Shown here: positions 22,166 to 31,200 of the stretch, piece after piece | Numbering within the stretch: position 1 is the first letter of the stretch | Layout: each line of letters starts with the position of its first letter | Source: Verrucomicrobiota bacterium | GTDB taxonomy: Bacteria; Verrucomicrobiota; Verrucomicrobiia; Opitutales; Opitutaceae | DNA: 41,142 nt | NCBI GenBank assembly: GCA_030605125.1 | Contig: JAUWBD010000017.1 | Span: forward strand, 1-41,142 | Direction of reading: 5' to 3' | Position numbers and translations under genes: made by a program | The notes under the pieces: generated by a model | What the model was told of the DNA's origin: nothing | The model's input: the letters and a program-made list of their open reading frames with translations, nothing else | Database searches by the model: none

Positions 22166-23011
22166 ATGCCTTCGCTTCGCCTTTCGCTCGTCCTAGCCGC
22201 CGCCTTCGCCGGACTCGAGTCCTTCGCCTCCGCGCCTCCGGTCTTTGCGGACAATTTCGACAACTACCCGACCTCGGCCTTCTTCCCCGTTTCCTCCACG
22301 GACACGCGCCTCAAGTGGATGTCGAAGCAGGACCTCGAGGGCCGCTCCATCACCGTTTATTTTGACGACGAGAACCACTTCGGCCGCGGGCCCACCAACT
22401 GCGTGCTCGAGCTTAAACGCGGCCCGCAGGCCACCCGGGATCTCACGCTCCTCTCCCGGCCGATCGCCTCTCCGCTCGCCGCCGGGCACCTGACGTTCCG
22501 CTTCTTTGTCGCCGCGGGCGGCATCAAGGGCGACGGGCGGGCCGGGTTTCGCGTGACGCTCCTCGCCAACACCACGACCGATCTCGGCACGGTCAACACG
22601 GCCAATACCGTGACCGGTTTCCACATCACCGATGGAAACATCAACCGCCGCAACCACACGACCATGTTGAGCGGTCCTCTCAACGAGACGCCTTTCGAGC
22701 CGGGCCAGGTGAACTCCTTGGACTTCGTCTTCAACAACACGAACGCGCCGATCCCTTATGTGTTGTCCCTGTCGTCGGCCGGATCGCCCGAGCGCAAGGT
22801 CGGCAGCACGGTCTCGCCCGGCCACAGCGAACTCTGGATCAACGGCGAGAAGCGGCTCGTGTGGCCGCTTGGTTCCGGAGGCGCGATCAGCACCGGCGCC
22901 CCGGTCAACGCCCTATATTTCCTCGTTCCCGCCGGCCTGGACAACAGCCTTCACGTCCAAGGCGCGCTTCGGATCGATGATCTCGCGCTCTCGCCGCTCG
23001 TGCGGCCGTGA
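22166..23011 (+). CDS. Secreted jelly-roll-type protein, homologue of the preceding gene without PEP-CTERM tail, 281 aa
   Basis: A 281-residue exported protein with signal peptide MPSLRLSLVLAAAFAGLESFASA. It aligns with the preceding protein along most of its length: FADNFDNY with FTENFQSY, FRFFVAAGGIKG with FDFFVAAGSIT, GFRVTLLANTTTDLGTVNTAN with GFRLTFLANTSTNINTFTSAN, and SLHVQGALRIDDLALSP with SSHVQGVFNVDNIVLSP. It lacks the PEP-CTERM tail and ends just after the last strand, so it would be released or remain periplasmic while its neighbour is anchored. The start has no strong Shine-Dalgarno sequence. It lies 30 bp before the next gene, so co-transcription is likely. A carbohydrate-binding role is plausible; there is no sign of an active site. 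Confidence 0.85.
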   Translation: MPSLRLSLVLAAAFAGLESFASAPPVFADNFDNYPTSAFFPVSSTDTRLKWMSKQDLEGRSITVYFDDENHFGRGPTNCVLELKRGPQATRDLTLLSRPIASPLAAGHLTFRFFVAAGGIKGDGRAGFRVTLLANTTTDLGTVNTANTVTGFHITDGNINRRNHTTMLSGPLNETPFEPGQVNSLDFVFNNTNAPIPYVLSLSSAGSPERKVGSTVSPGHSELWINGEKRLVWPLGSGGAISTGAPVNALYFLVPAGLDNSLHVQGALRIDDLALSPLVRP

Positions 23012-23041
23012 ACCGCCCCAGCCACCGACGCCCGTTTCCGC

Positions 23042-26000
23042 ATGCGCACCCGTTTCGCCTCCCTTTTTCTCTTTGCCGGCCTCGCGTTGTTCGCGGGGGC
23101 GGGGCCGGCGGGCGCCGCGGAAGCGCCGCCGATCGAGGTCAGGCCGCGCGACCTGCGGCTTGAGACCATGCTGATCCGCGAAGGGCGTCCCGCGGCGGCG
23201 ATCGTCATCCCCGACGTCCCCTCCTTTCGTGAGCAGGCCGCCCGCATCAACGCGGCCCTCGCGCCACATGGGGTGGAGCTGCCCGTCGAGCTAGATCAGG
23301 GCCGCAGGGACATCAGGAGCCTCGACCGGAATCTCATCATCCTTGGCGATCGGGACTCCAATCTCGCGCTCAAGAAGCTCTATTACCTGCACTACACCCT
23401 CCTCGACGCGCGGTTCCCCGGGCCCGGAGGCAGCGATCTGCGCTCGCTGCACGATCCCTTTGGCGACGGTTTCAACATCATCACCGTCGGGGCCATGGAT
23501 TCCGCGGGGCTCGCGCGCGCGGTCGATTGGCTAGTCGCGGAGATCGCCCGCCTGTCGCCTCGCGGAGGTTCGCTCGCGCTGGGCCGCCTCCAGCGGACCG
23601 AGTTTGCGAAGGGCACGGTGCTTCCTGAGACGGTCGCCGACGCGATCCCGTGGGAGCGCTCCGATGGCTACGGCCGGCAGACCCACTTTGGCTGGAACAT
23701 CCTCAGCCGCCTGCTCGCCACCTACTACATGACCGGCGACGAGAAATGGGCCCGCGAGTTCATGCGGCTCGCCGTTCCCGACGAACAGGGCGTGAAGGAT
23801 ATCCTGGCCATCGACCGCGAGAATTTCGACGACCCCCGCGATCCGCTCGTGAAGCCCTACCATTACGACGCGATCATGATGATGATCTATTGGGACCTCG
23901 TGGAGGAGAGCCCCGTGTTTCCCGAGGATTTTCGCGCCTTGGTCACGCAAAAGTTCGCCGACCAGTTCGCCTATCACGTGAACAACACCTACAAGGTCCT
24001 CCGGCTCGCCCGGCCCGATCCGGTGATCGGCGGCCGGCATGAGCTCTGGGAGCTCATGTCCGCCTACGTGATCGCCCGCTATTTTGACAAATACAGTCCG
24101 GGACCGGCCACCCGCCGCTGTCTCGAGGTCGCCGAATACGCCTTCCACGCCTTCGACAAGCACCTCGCGATGCGGCTGGGCACGCTGTATTGGTATGGCA
24201 CCTACATCGAGCCCGCCTTCATCTACGCCGCGCTTTCCGATCCGCTCCGTTACGAGGACAACGCCGTGGTCCGCGAATACGCCGCCACGCTCGGCAGGCT
24301 CTCCGATCGCACCAAGGGCGGCTGGGCCACCGAATACGCGTCGCCGTTTTTCCTAAACCTGACCGCCGCCCTCACCAACGACCAGGGCTACGCCGATCTG
24401 GTCGGCGACACCCGGCAGGCGACCGACATTTTTCGCATCGGCCAGTCCTACTGGCCCGCCCGCCCCTACCCGAGAAACTACTTCAAGGAGGTCGCCGGCA
24501 CCGTGCAGCCCCAGGTGTTTGATCCGGAGGCGATGGGCTGGAAGTCGGATTTTCCGAAAGAGGAGGTCATGGATTTCGTGTCCTACCGGCAGTTCGACGA
24601 CGCGCGGGGAGACTTTCTCCTCATCGATTCCAAATACGAATCGGGGCGAAACCCCTTTCATAACTTCGCGTTGATCAACCTCCGCATCGACGGGCAATCG
24701 CTCCTCCGCGGCTATGGCAACCAGCTCCACGTCTATCGCGACGGGCTCTTCGCTTCCGACATCAGCCGCTTCACGCGGGTGACCGGCCACGTCCGCGTCG
24801 GCGGCACGCTGGTCGTCCACGGCGAGGTGCGGGACCAGAACCGCCATGCATGGAGCCGCACGTTCCTGCTCCGCGAGAACAGTCACCTGATCGTGATCGA
24901 TCGCGTAACCGCGCTGACCGACACCCGCGAGAGCCAGATCGACAACGATTGGGAGAGCTCGGATTCCGTGACGGCCAAACCCGCGGGCGGCGAATTCCTT
25001 CTGGCTCCGAAAGCGGCGGCCGGGGCCCGGCACCCGGCCTACACGTTGGCGACCAGTCTGCCGGCCGATGTCGAAGTGGCCGCCCAGACGAAGACCCTCC
25101 AATCCTCGGGCGTCATCTCCCGTTTCCAACTGCGCAAGCCCATGAAGAAGGGCGAGACCCTTGCTTTCGCCTCCGTGCTGCGCCCCGGCGCGCCCGATGC
25201 GGCCAATCCATCCGCCGGCCAGGACGGCGAAGTCGTCGCGCTCCGTCTGCCCCGGCCCGCGATCCTCAGCCTGCGCGAAGGCCAGGCGATCCTGGCCGAG
25301 GAGGGCCGTGTCTTCGCGCATCAAGTCAGCCACGTGCCCGGCCTCCTGACGTCGGATCGACCGGTGACGGTGGATTATGATCGAGGCGCCGGCCGGCTGT
25401 GCATCCACGCCGCCGCCACGAGCAAAGTGAGGCTGCTGCCGGTCTCGCGCGAGGTCGCCGTTCCCGCGGGTGAGACGCTCGTGGTCGAGCTTGCCGATGC
25501 GCCCCTTCCGCTCGCTCCGGATGCGCTCGCGGCCCAGGCGGAGCGAATCCTGCGCGATCGTTCGGCCGCCACCGCCGTTGTTGCTCCCGAGCCTCCCGCG
25601 CTCAAGCGGAAGTGGCAGGCTAAGGGCTCGTCCTACGTGCATTCCATCGTGCCCATCCGGCAAAGCGGGAAAACGATCTTCGCGGTCGCCGACGGCTCGG
25701 AACTCAGGCTGCTCGACGAGGCCGGCGCGCAGATCCGCTCCATCCCCGGGCCCGCGACCATCGGCGCCATCCACTGGTGGGCCGCGAAGGGCCTCCTGCT
25801 CGTCGGCGCCCGGGACGACTCCCTGCGCGCGGTGGATCTCGACGGCACCGTGCGCTGGTCCTTCAAATCCGAGATGGCGCCGGAATTGGTCGAGAGCCGG
25901 AAGTTCTACTGGTTCAAGAGCTCCATCCCGGGCGTGATCGCGCTGGAGACCTTCACGCGCGGCGACGGGCGAGAGTTTGTGTTCGTCGGCGGCGCGGGGA

Positions 26001-26797
26001 CCGTCGAGATCATCGACGACGCCGGAAAGCTCGAGCGACGCTTCTGGCAGACCTGGGGCGCCGTGGACGGTTTTGCCCTGCAGCCGGCCCAAGCCGGCAA
26101 ACCTGCCGCGATGTTGTGCAAGCGCTCCATGGGCGGCGATCCCTACATCTACGAGGTCTCGCACAACGGGCGCGAGTGGACCCAGCGCCTGCGCCGGATC
26201 GTGCACAGCATCGACGGCACCAACCTCGGCGGCCTCGGCTTCAGCATGGTCGGACGCAACTTCCTTCGCGTGGACCGTCTCACGCCTGACGGCCCGCTGC
26301 AGATGATCGGGGACTTCAACGGCGCGCAAAACCGGCTCGTCCTGTGGGACCTCGAGGGGAAGCCGCAGAAGGAAGCCGACCTTGGCCCGGGCTTCGTCGC
26401 CACCGGCGTTCTTGACCGGACCTACGGTCGCTCCATCACCCGCGATCTCAATGTCCGCGGGCTCGAGTTGATCGATCTCGACGGGGACAAGCGGAAGGAA
26501 ATCGTGGTCGCCCTCGACCGCCGGCTCGTCATCGCCTTCGACCAGGATCTTTCCGCGCGTTTCCTTGTTCGCACCGCCGGTCGCCCCGTGCTCATGCGCG
26601 CCATCAGCGCGCCGTCGCGCCGACCTCTCCTCGTCGTGGCGGAGTTTGACGGACGGATTTCCGTGATAGACGCCGCCGGCCGGATCGTGGCCGGCGCCAA
26701 AGTCGGTGGCACGCCGACCATGCTCTTGCCCGATGGCGATCAGGTTCTTGTCGGCAACGACCGGGGCGAGCTGAGCGCCTTCGAGCTGCCGAGATGA
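23042..26797 (+). CDS. Secreted toroid-type glycan enzyme with C-terminal beta-propeller, 1251 aa
   Basis: A 1251-residue exported protein. The signal peptide ends near GPAGAAEA. Residues ~24-175 form an alpha/beta domain (AAIVIPDVPSF, LIILGDRDSNLALKKLYYLHY, NIITVGAMDSAGLARAVDWL) like the extra N-terminal domains found in front of some glycosidases. Residues ~205-470 are helical repeats of the (alpha/alpha) toroid kind (WNILSRLLATYYMTGDEKWA, YHYDAIMMMIYWDLVEESP). Residues ~520-800 are a beta-sandwich with the heparinase-like FHNFALINLRIDGQSLLRGYG block. From ~853 a WD/PQQ-like propeller follows, with FG-GAP-like LIDLDGDKRKEIVVALD. The lyase-like part suggests polysaccharide cleavage; the propeller is an uncommon addition and may bind substrate or a partner. 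It is followed by a perfect 12-bp hairpin. Confidence 0.78.
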   Translation: MRTRFASLFLFAGLALFAGAGPAGAAEAPPIEVRPRDLRLETMLIREGRPAAAIVIPDVPSFREQAARINAALAPHGVELPVELDQGRRDIRSLDRNLIILGDRDSNLALKKLYYLHYTLLDARFPGPGGSDLRSLHDPFGDGFNIITVGAMDSAGLARAVDWLVAEIARLSPRGGSLALGRLQRTEFAKGTVLPETVADAIPWERSDGYGRQTHFGWNILSRLLATYYMTGDEKWAREFMRLAVPDEQGVKDILAIDRENFDDPRDPLVKPYHYDAIMMMIYWDLVEESPVFPEDFRALVTQKFADQFAYHVNNTYKVLRLARPDPVIGGRHELWELMSAYVIARYFDKYSPGPATRRCLEVAEYAFHAFDKHLAMRLGTLYWYGTYIEPAFIYAALSDPLRYEDNAVVREYAATLGRLSDRTKGGWATEYASPFFLNLTAALTNDQGYADLVGDTRQATDIFRIGQSYWPARPYPRNYFKEVAGTVQPQVFDPEAMGWKSDFPKEEVMDFVSYRQFDDARGDFLLIDSKYESGRNPFHNFALINLRIDGQSLLRGYGNQLHVYRDGLFASDISRFTRVTGHVRVGGTLVVHGEVRDQNRHAWSRTFLLRENSHLIVIDRVTALTDTRESQIDNDWESSDSVTAKPAGGEFLLAPKAAAGARHPAYTLATSLPADVEVAAQTKTLQSSGVISRFQLRKPMKKGETLAFASVLRPGAPDAANPSAGQDGEVVALRLPRPAILSLREGQAILAEEGRVFAHQVSHVPGLLTSDRPVTVDYDRGAGRLCIHAAATSKVRLLPVSREVAVPAGETLVVELADAPLPLAPDALAAQAERILRDRSAATAVVAPEPPALKRKWQAKGSSYVHSIVPIRQSGKTIFAVADGSELRLLDEAGAQIRSIPGPATIGAIHWWAAKGLLLVGARDDSLRAVDLDGTVRWSFKSEMAPELVESRKFYWFKSSIPGVIALETFTRGDGREFVFVGGAGTVEIIDDAGKLERRFWQTWGAVDGFALQPAQAGKPAAMLCKRSMGGDPYIYEVSHNGREWTQRLRRIVHSIDGTNLGGLGFSMVGRNFLRVDRLTPDGPLQMIGDFNGAQNRLVLWDLEGKPQKEADLGPGFVATGVLDRTYGRSITRDLNVRGLELIDLDGDKRKEIVVALDRRLVIAFDQDLSARFLVRTAGRPVLMRAISAPSRRPLLVVAEFDGRISVIDAAGRIVAGAKVGGTPTMLLPDGDQVLVGNDRGELSAFELPR

Positions 26798-26809
26798 TGG
26801 TGATACAAC

Positions 26810-26839
26810 CGACGGCGGCGCCACGGAGCGCCGCCGTCG
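26810..26839 (+). terminator. Perfect 12-bp hairpin after the toroid-propeller gene
   Basis: CGACGGCGGCGC (26810-26821) and GCGCCGCCGTCG (26828-26839) pair perfectly with a CACGGA loop, beginning 13 bases after the stop codon. A second, 7-bp stem (CCACGCC 26856-26862 with GGCGTGG 26875-26881) follows before the esterase start. No T-run is present. A strong candidate for transcription attenuation or an mRNA 3'-end barrier between the two genes. Confidence 0.6.
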
Positions 26840-26894
26840 AGATTCGTGACATTTGCCACGCCGTCCCCGGCCGTGGCGTGGGCTTCCCCTATCC

Positions 26895-28214
26895 ATGAAC
26901 AATCATCCCCTAGCCATCGCCTTCGCGTGGCTCGTCGCCAGCGCCTCTGTCCTTCTCGCCGAACCTCGGCTGCATGTCGCGGCCGGTCGGTCGGACGCGA
27001 TCTACCGCGCCAATGAGCAGGTGGTTTTTGTCGTCAGGCTCTCGGACTCGGATCCAGCGGTGCGGCCGCCGGAGACCGTGATCGCGACTTGGGAGCTCAG
27101 CGCTGACGGCATGGCGCCGGTGAGGAAAGGGGAGGTCGAGCTCAAGGCGGGGGAGGGGACTATCGTCGGCTCGCTTCCCTCGCCGGGTTTTTTGCAGTGC
27201 AAGGTTGCCGTCCGTCCGCCCCAGGCGGGCTCCTCCGTCCTCACCGCGCTCGGAGCGGCCGGGGTGGAGCCCGAGAAGATCGGACCGATCGAGGGCGCCC
27301 CTGCCGATTTTGACGCGTTTTGGGCGTATCAACGGTCCGAGCTGGCTCGGGTGCCACTGAATGTGCGGTTGACCGCCATCGCCCCCGAACTGGTCGGTGA
27401 CGCGAGGATCGTCGCTTTCGACGTCCAGGCCGATTCGCTCGGCGGGAAACCCGTCTCGGGTTATCTCGCGTATCCGGCGGGCGCAAAAGCCGGGAGTCTG
27501 CCCGCGATCCTCACCCTGCATGGCGCGGGCGTCTTTGATTCGAGGCTTCCGCTCGCGACGCGTTGGGCGAAAGACGGTTTCCTCGCCTTGGATATCAACG
27601 CGCATGGGCTGCCGAACGGGCGCCCGAAGGAATTCTACGCCGAGCTCGCGAAGACGACGCTCCGCGACTACCGCGAATTCGGCAAAGAGGACCCCTCGTC
27701 CTTCTACTTCCGCGAGATGTTTGTGCGCGTGCTCCGTGCGATCGACGTGCTCGCCGAGCGGCCGGAATGGGATGGGCGGGTGCTGTTGTTGCACGGGACC
27801 AGCCAAGGCGGCGCCCAGGCGATCGTCGGCGCGGCGCTGGACTCTCGCGTCACGGGGCTGGTCGCCGGCGTGCCCGCGTTTTGCGATCTGCTCGCCTTCG
27901 AGGCCGGACGTCCCCCCGGCTGGCCCCACCTGCTCAAGCCGGGACAAAAACCTTCCGAGGAAGGGGCGCGGGTGAGGGAGACGGCCCGCTATTTCGACAT
28001 GGTCCACTTTGCCGCGCGCGTCCGCGTGCCGACGCTCTTCACGGTCGGCTTCATCGATACCGTCTGCCCGCCGACCTCGGTTTACGCGGCCTACAACGTG
28101 ATCCCGGGGCCGAAGGAGATTTTCAACGATCCCGCCGCCAGGCACGAGAACACACCGGCCGCCAACGCGCGCATGCGCGAGGCCCTGCTCGGCTTCAGGG
28201 CGGCCCGCCCCTGA
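26895..28214 (+). CDS. Acetyl esterase, carbohydrate esterase family 7 (AXE1-type) with extra N-terminal domain
   Basis: A 439-residue secreted alpha/beta-hydrolase that should remove acetyl groups from sugars. The ATG at 26895 gives the signal peptide MNNHPLAIAFAWLVASASVLLAE. The catalytic triad of the CE7 family can be placed: Ser303 in GTSQGG, Asp388 in FIDTVCPP, His417 in RHENT. Ser-Asp and Asp-His spacings of 85 and 29 are very close to those of known CE7 enzymes (Thermotoga AXE: 86 and 29). Family members are about 320 residues; here an additional ~100-residue N-terminal beta-domain (RLHVAAGRSDAIYRANEQVVF...) is present, as in some Verrucomicrobiota homologues. Deacetylation would open an acetylated polysaccharide to the neighbouring lyases. 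It lies between two lyase-type genes. Confidence 0.92.
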   Translation: MNNHPLAIAFAWLVASASVLLAEPRLHVAAGRSDAIYRANEQVVFVVRLSDSDPAVRPPETVIATWELSADGMAPVRKGEVELKAGEGTIVGSLPSPGFLQCKVAVRPPQAGSSVLTALGAAGVEPEKIGPIEGAPADFDAFWAYQRSELARVPLNVRLTAIAPELVGDARIVAFDVQADSLGGKPVSGYLAYPAGAKAGSLPAILTLHGAGVFDSRLPLATRWAKDGFLALDINAHGLPNGRPKEFYAELAKTTLRDYREFGKEDPSSFYFREMFVRVLRAIDVLAERPEWDGRVLLLHGTSQGGAQAIVGAALDSRVTGLVAGVPAFCDLLAFEAGRPPGWPHLLKPGQKPSEEGARVRETARYFDMVHFAARVRVPTLFTVGFIDTVCPPTSVYAAYNVIPGPKEIFNDPAARHENTPAANARMREALLGFRAARP

Positions 28215-28270
28215 GCGGGGAGCCGCGTCCCGCACCGCCATCGATTTTCCGACCCCAACCCCATACCCCC

Positions 28271-31200
28271 ATGTCAACCACCCCCTCCATGGCGGGGCGG
28301 CTCCGCGCCGCCTCCACCGCTCCCGCGCTCGCGCTGCCGTTTCGGTCTCTCGCGAATCGCTTTTTCCTCCTCGGCCTTGTGCTCTCCGCCCTGCTCGGCG
28401 TCCGCGGTGTCGCCGGCGAGCTGCTTCTCGGCGAACGGTTCGACGCGATGCCTCTCGGCCCTGTCTCGCTCACCCAGGCTCCTCTGACGATAGCCCAGGG
28501 CCAGAGCTCGACGTATTCGATCGAGGCCGCTCCCGGCGGGGGCGGACGCAGCCTGCGCAGCCAGATCAACAGCTCCGGCTCGATGACGACCAACGTCTAT
28601 GTGTGGTTGAAGGGCACCGGTCGCTACACCGTGGAAATGTCTTTCCGGCCGACGGACCACAACACGCGGCTCAAGTTCGGGTTTCGCCGCGGGTCGGACT
28701 TTCCCACCCTCGCCCTGCTCGAGCTCAACGGCCGGCTGACTCCCTACACCCGCTCGGGCGACACCAACGTGGCGCGGACCGATCTCGCGGTGAACGTGCC
28801 GGTGGCGTCCTGGCATCGGTTGCGGGTGTTCGTGGACACCGCGACCGGTCGCTACGATCTCTGGCTGAACGGCGCCGTGGTCGCCTCCCAGCTGGTGATT
28901 CCCGGAGGAGCGGCATGGGCCGTCGGCGGGATCGACGAGTTCGTCGCCCAGCGCTACATACCCACCACCCCGTCCGCGCCCGTCGTATCCACGATGCACT
29001 ACGATGACATCGCGCTCCGTCGGGGAGCCCCGGGGGACGCTTTGCCTTTCCCCGAGGATCTCGGCGGCCTGAACGCCTGGTTTCACCCCGTGGATCGCCA
29101 GACCGTCACCCAGTCGCCCCCTCCCTTCCGCTGGCCGCGCAACGTCGGCGTGGACGCCTACGAGATGGAGATCGCCCGCGATCCGGGCATGACACAGGAG
29201 CGCCGCCTGGTCGCCGGGATCCCCGCGAACTTTTTGAACGACGCGGTGGTCCTGGGGCACGGCAACTGGTATTGGCGTGTTCGATACACCTCGATCCCCG
29301 GCGTGTCCGATTGGAGCGCCGTGCGTCGCTTTCGCGTGGAGCGCGACGCCAGGTCCTTTGTCGTTCCCTCGATGGAGACGCTCCTCGCCAACATCGCCCC
29401 AGCCCGCCCCCGCATCTGGGCGACGCCCGCCACCCTCCCGGCCTACCGCGCCCGGGCGACGGGCATTTCATCGACGATCTACAATCGCGTCCGCTCTGAC
29501 GTGCTCTCGAAACTCACGGAGGACCCTCCGGCCGAGCCGACCGTCGATCCCCGGGACTACCCCCGGGACGACCCGGCCTGGAAGGACGCCATGGACGCGC
29601 TTCGCAACGCCTCGGACACCGCGGCGAAGCGGCTGCTCGAGTCGGCCTTTGTTTACCTTATCGAGGAGGATCCGGCGGTGGGGGCGGACGCCGTGAAGCG
29701 GCTGCTGGCCCTGGCCTCGTGGGATCCGAACGGAGTCACCCACTACGACGTTCATGACCAGGTGCACCGCCTTATCGCCTACAATTCGGCCATCGCCTAC
29801 GACTGGATCCACGGGCTGCTGGACCAAAATCAGCGGGCGACGGTGCGGGAGATGATCCGCGTGCGCACCAACGACATGTTCGTGCGGCTCTTCGGCCGCA
29901 CGCCGCTCAACGCGAGGCCTTTCGACTCGCATGCATGGACCGCCGCCGGCTACATGGGCGTGATCGCGATGGCGACCAAGGGCGAGTATCCCGCGGGCGA
30001 GGCCGAGCATTGGTTCCGCAGCATATTCCCGTTCTATTTCAACGGCGTCCCGATCTGGGGCGGAGACGACGGGGGCTTCGCCAACGGCACCAATTACTGG
30101 GCCAACTCCACGTCGCAGGCCGTCATCGAGGCGCGCGACGCGGTGCTCAGCGCCACGGGATTCGACTTTTTCGACAAGGCCTGGGCGCGAAACCAGTATC
30201 TTTTTCCGCTCTATTTTTTCCCGAACGGATCGCCCACCGGCCTCTTCGGCGACGACCACAACATCCCCGCGTCCGGAGATGTCGCGACCGTCATCACCGG
30301 CCACATGCTGGCCAAGACCCATTCGAATCCCGTGGCCAAATGGCTCGCGGTGAATCGCGGTCCCGCGATCCCGACCCGGGAGCTGTATTACTACGGCCAG
30401 CCCGACAACACGATCCAGCCCCGCGCGCCGACGGAGTATCCCACCGCGCGCCATTCCCGCGACATCGGCTGGGTGGCGATGCACTCGAGCCTCGTGGACC
30501 AGAACCGCATCTCGCTCTACTTCCGCTCCAGCCCCTATGGCAGCTACAACCACAGCCATGCCGACCAAAACGCTTTCGTCGTAAGCGCCTTCAAGGAGTC
30601 GCTCGCCATCACCGCCGGCTGGTATGACTGGTATCACAGCCCGCACGGCCGGGCTTTCGCCTACCGCACCCACTCCGCCAACGCGATCACCCACGACGGG
30701 CGCAAGGGGCAGTTCTTCGACGCCGGAAACTCCGAGGGCAACATCCGCTCGAAAGGCGCCATTCGCGGCTTCGCCACGCATCCAAGCTTCGACGCCACCA
30801 GCGGCGACGCCTCGGCCGCCTACGCCGCGAACCTCTCGCGGGCCAAGCGCCATATCATCTTCCTCAAGCCCTCCACCTACGTCGTCATCGACGACCTCGC
30901 CTCCAACGGCGCGGCCCGGGCTTTCGAATGGAATCTGCACGCGGTGAATCAGATGGCCTTGACCAACACCGCCGCCGAGAAGAGCGCGCTCATCTCGAAG
31001 GGGCAGGCGAGGCTCAAGGCCCAGGTCCACTTCCCGTCGGATGTCTCCGTGTCGCAGCACGACAAGTTTCTGAGCCCGGAAGGGGTGGAGTTCCGCCCGC
31101 AGCAGCGTTTCGCCGCCAAGCCCAACCAGTGGCATGCCGCGTTCACCCTGCCTCCCAAGGCCGACACGATGATCGTGGCGACCTTGGACGTGTTCTCCAG

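Noticed and set aside
23042..26797. Toroid-propeller gene considered as two genes joined by a sequencing frameshift
   Set aside because: The frame is continuous across the junction near residue 850 with normal codon use and no internal start or stop pattern; still noted as a check in the finding.
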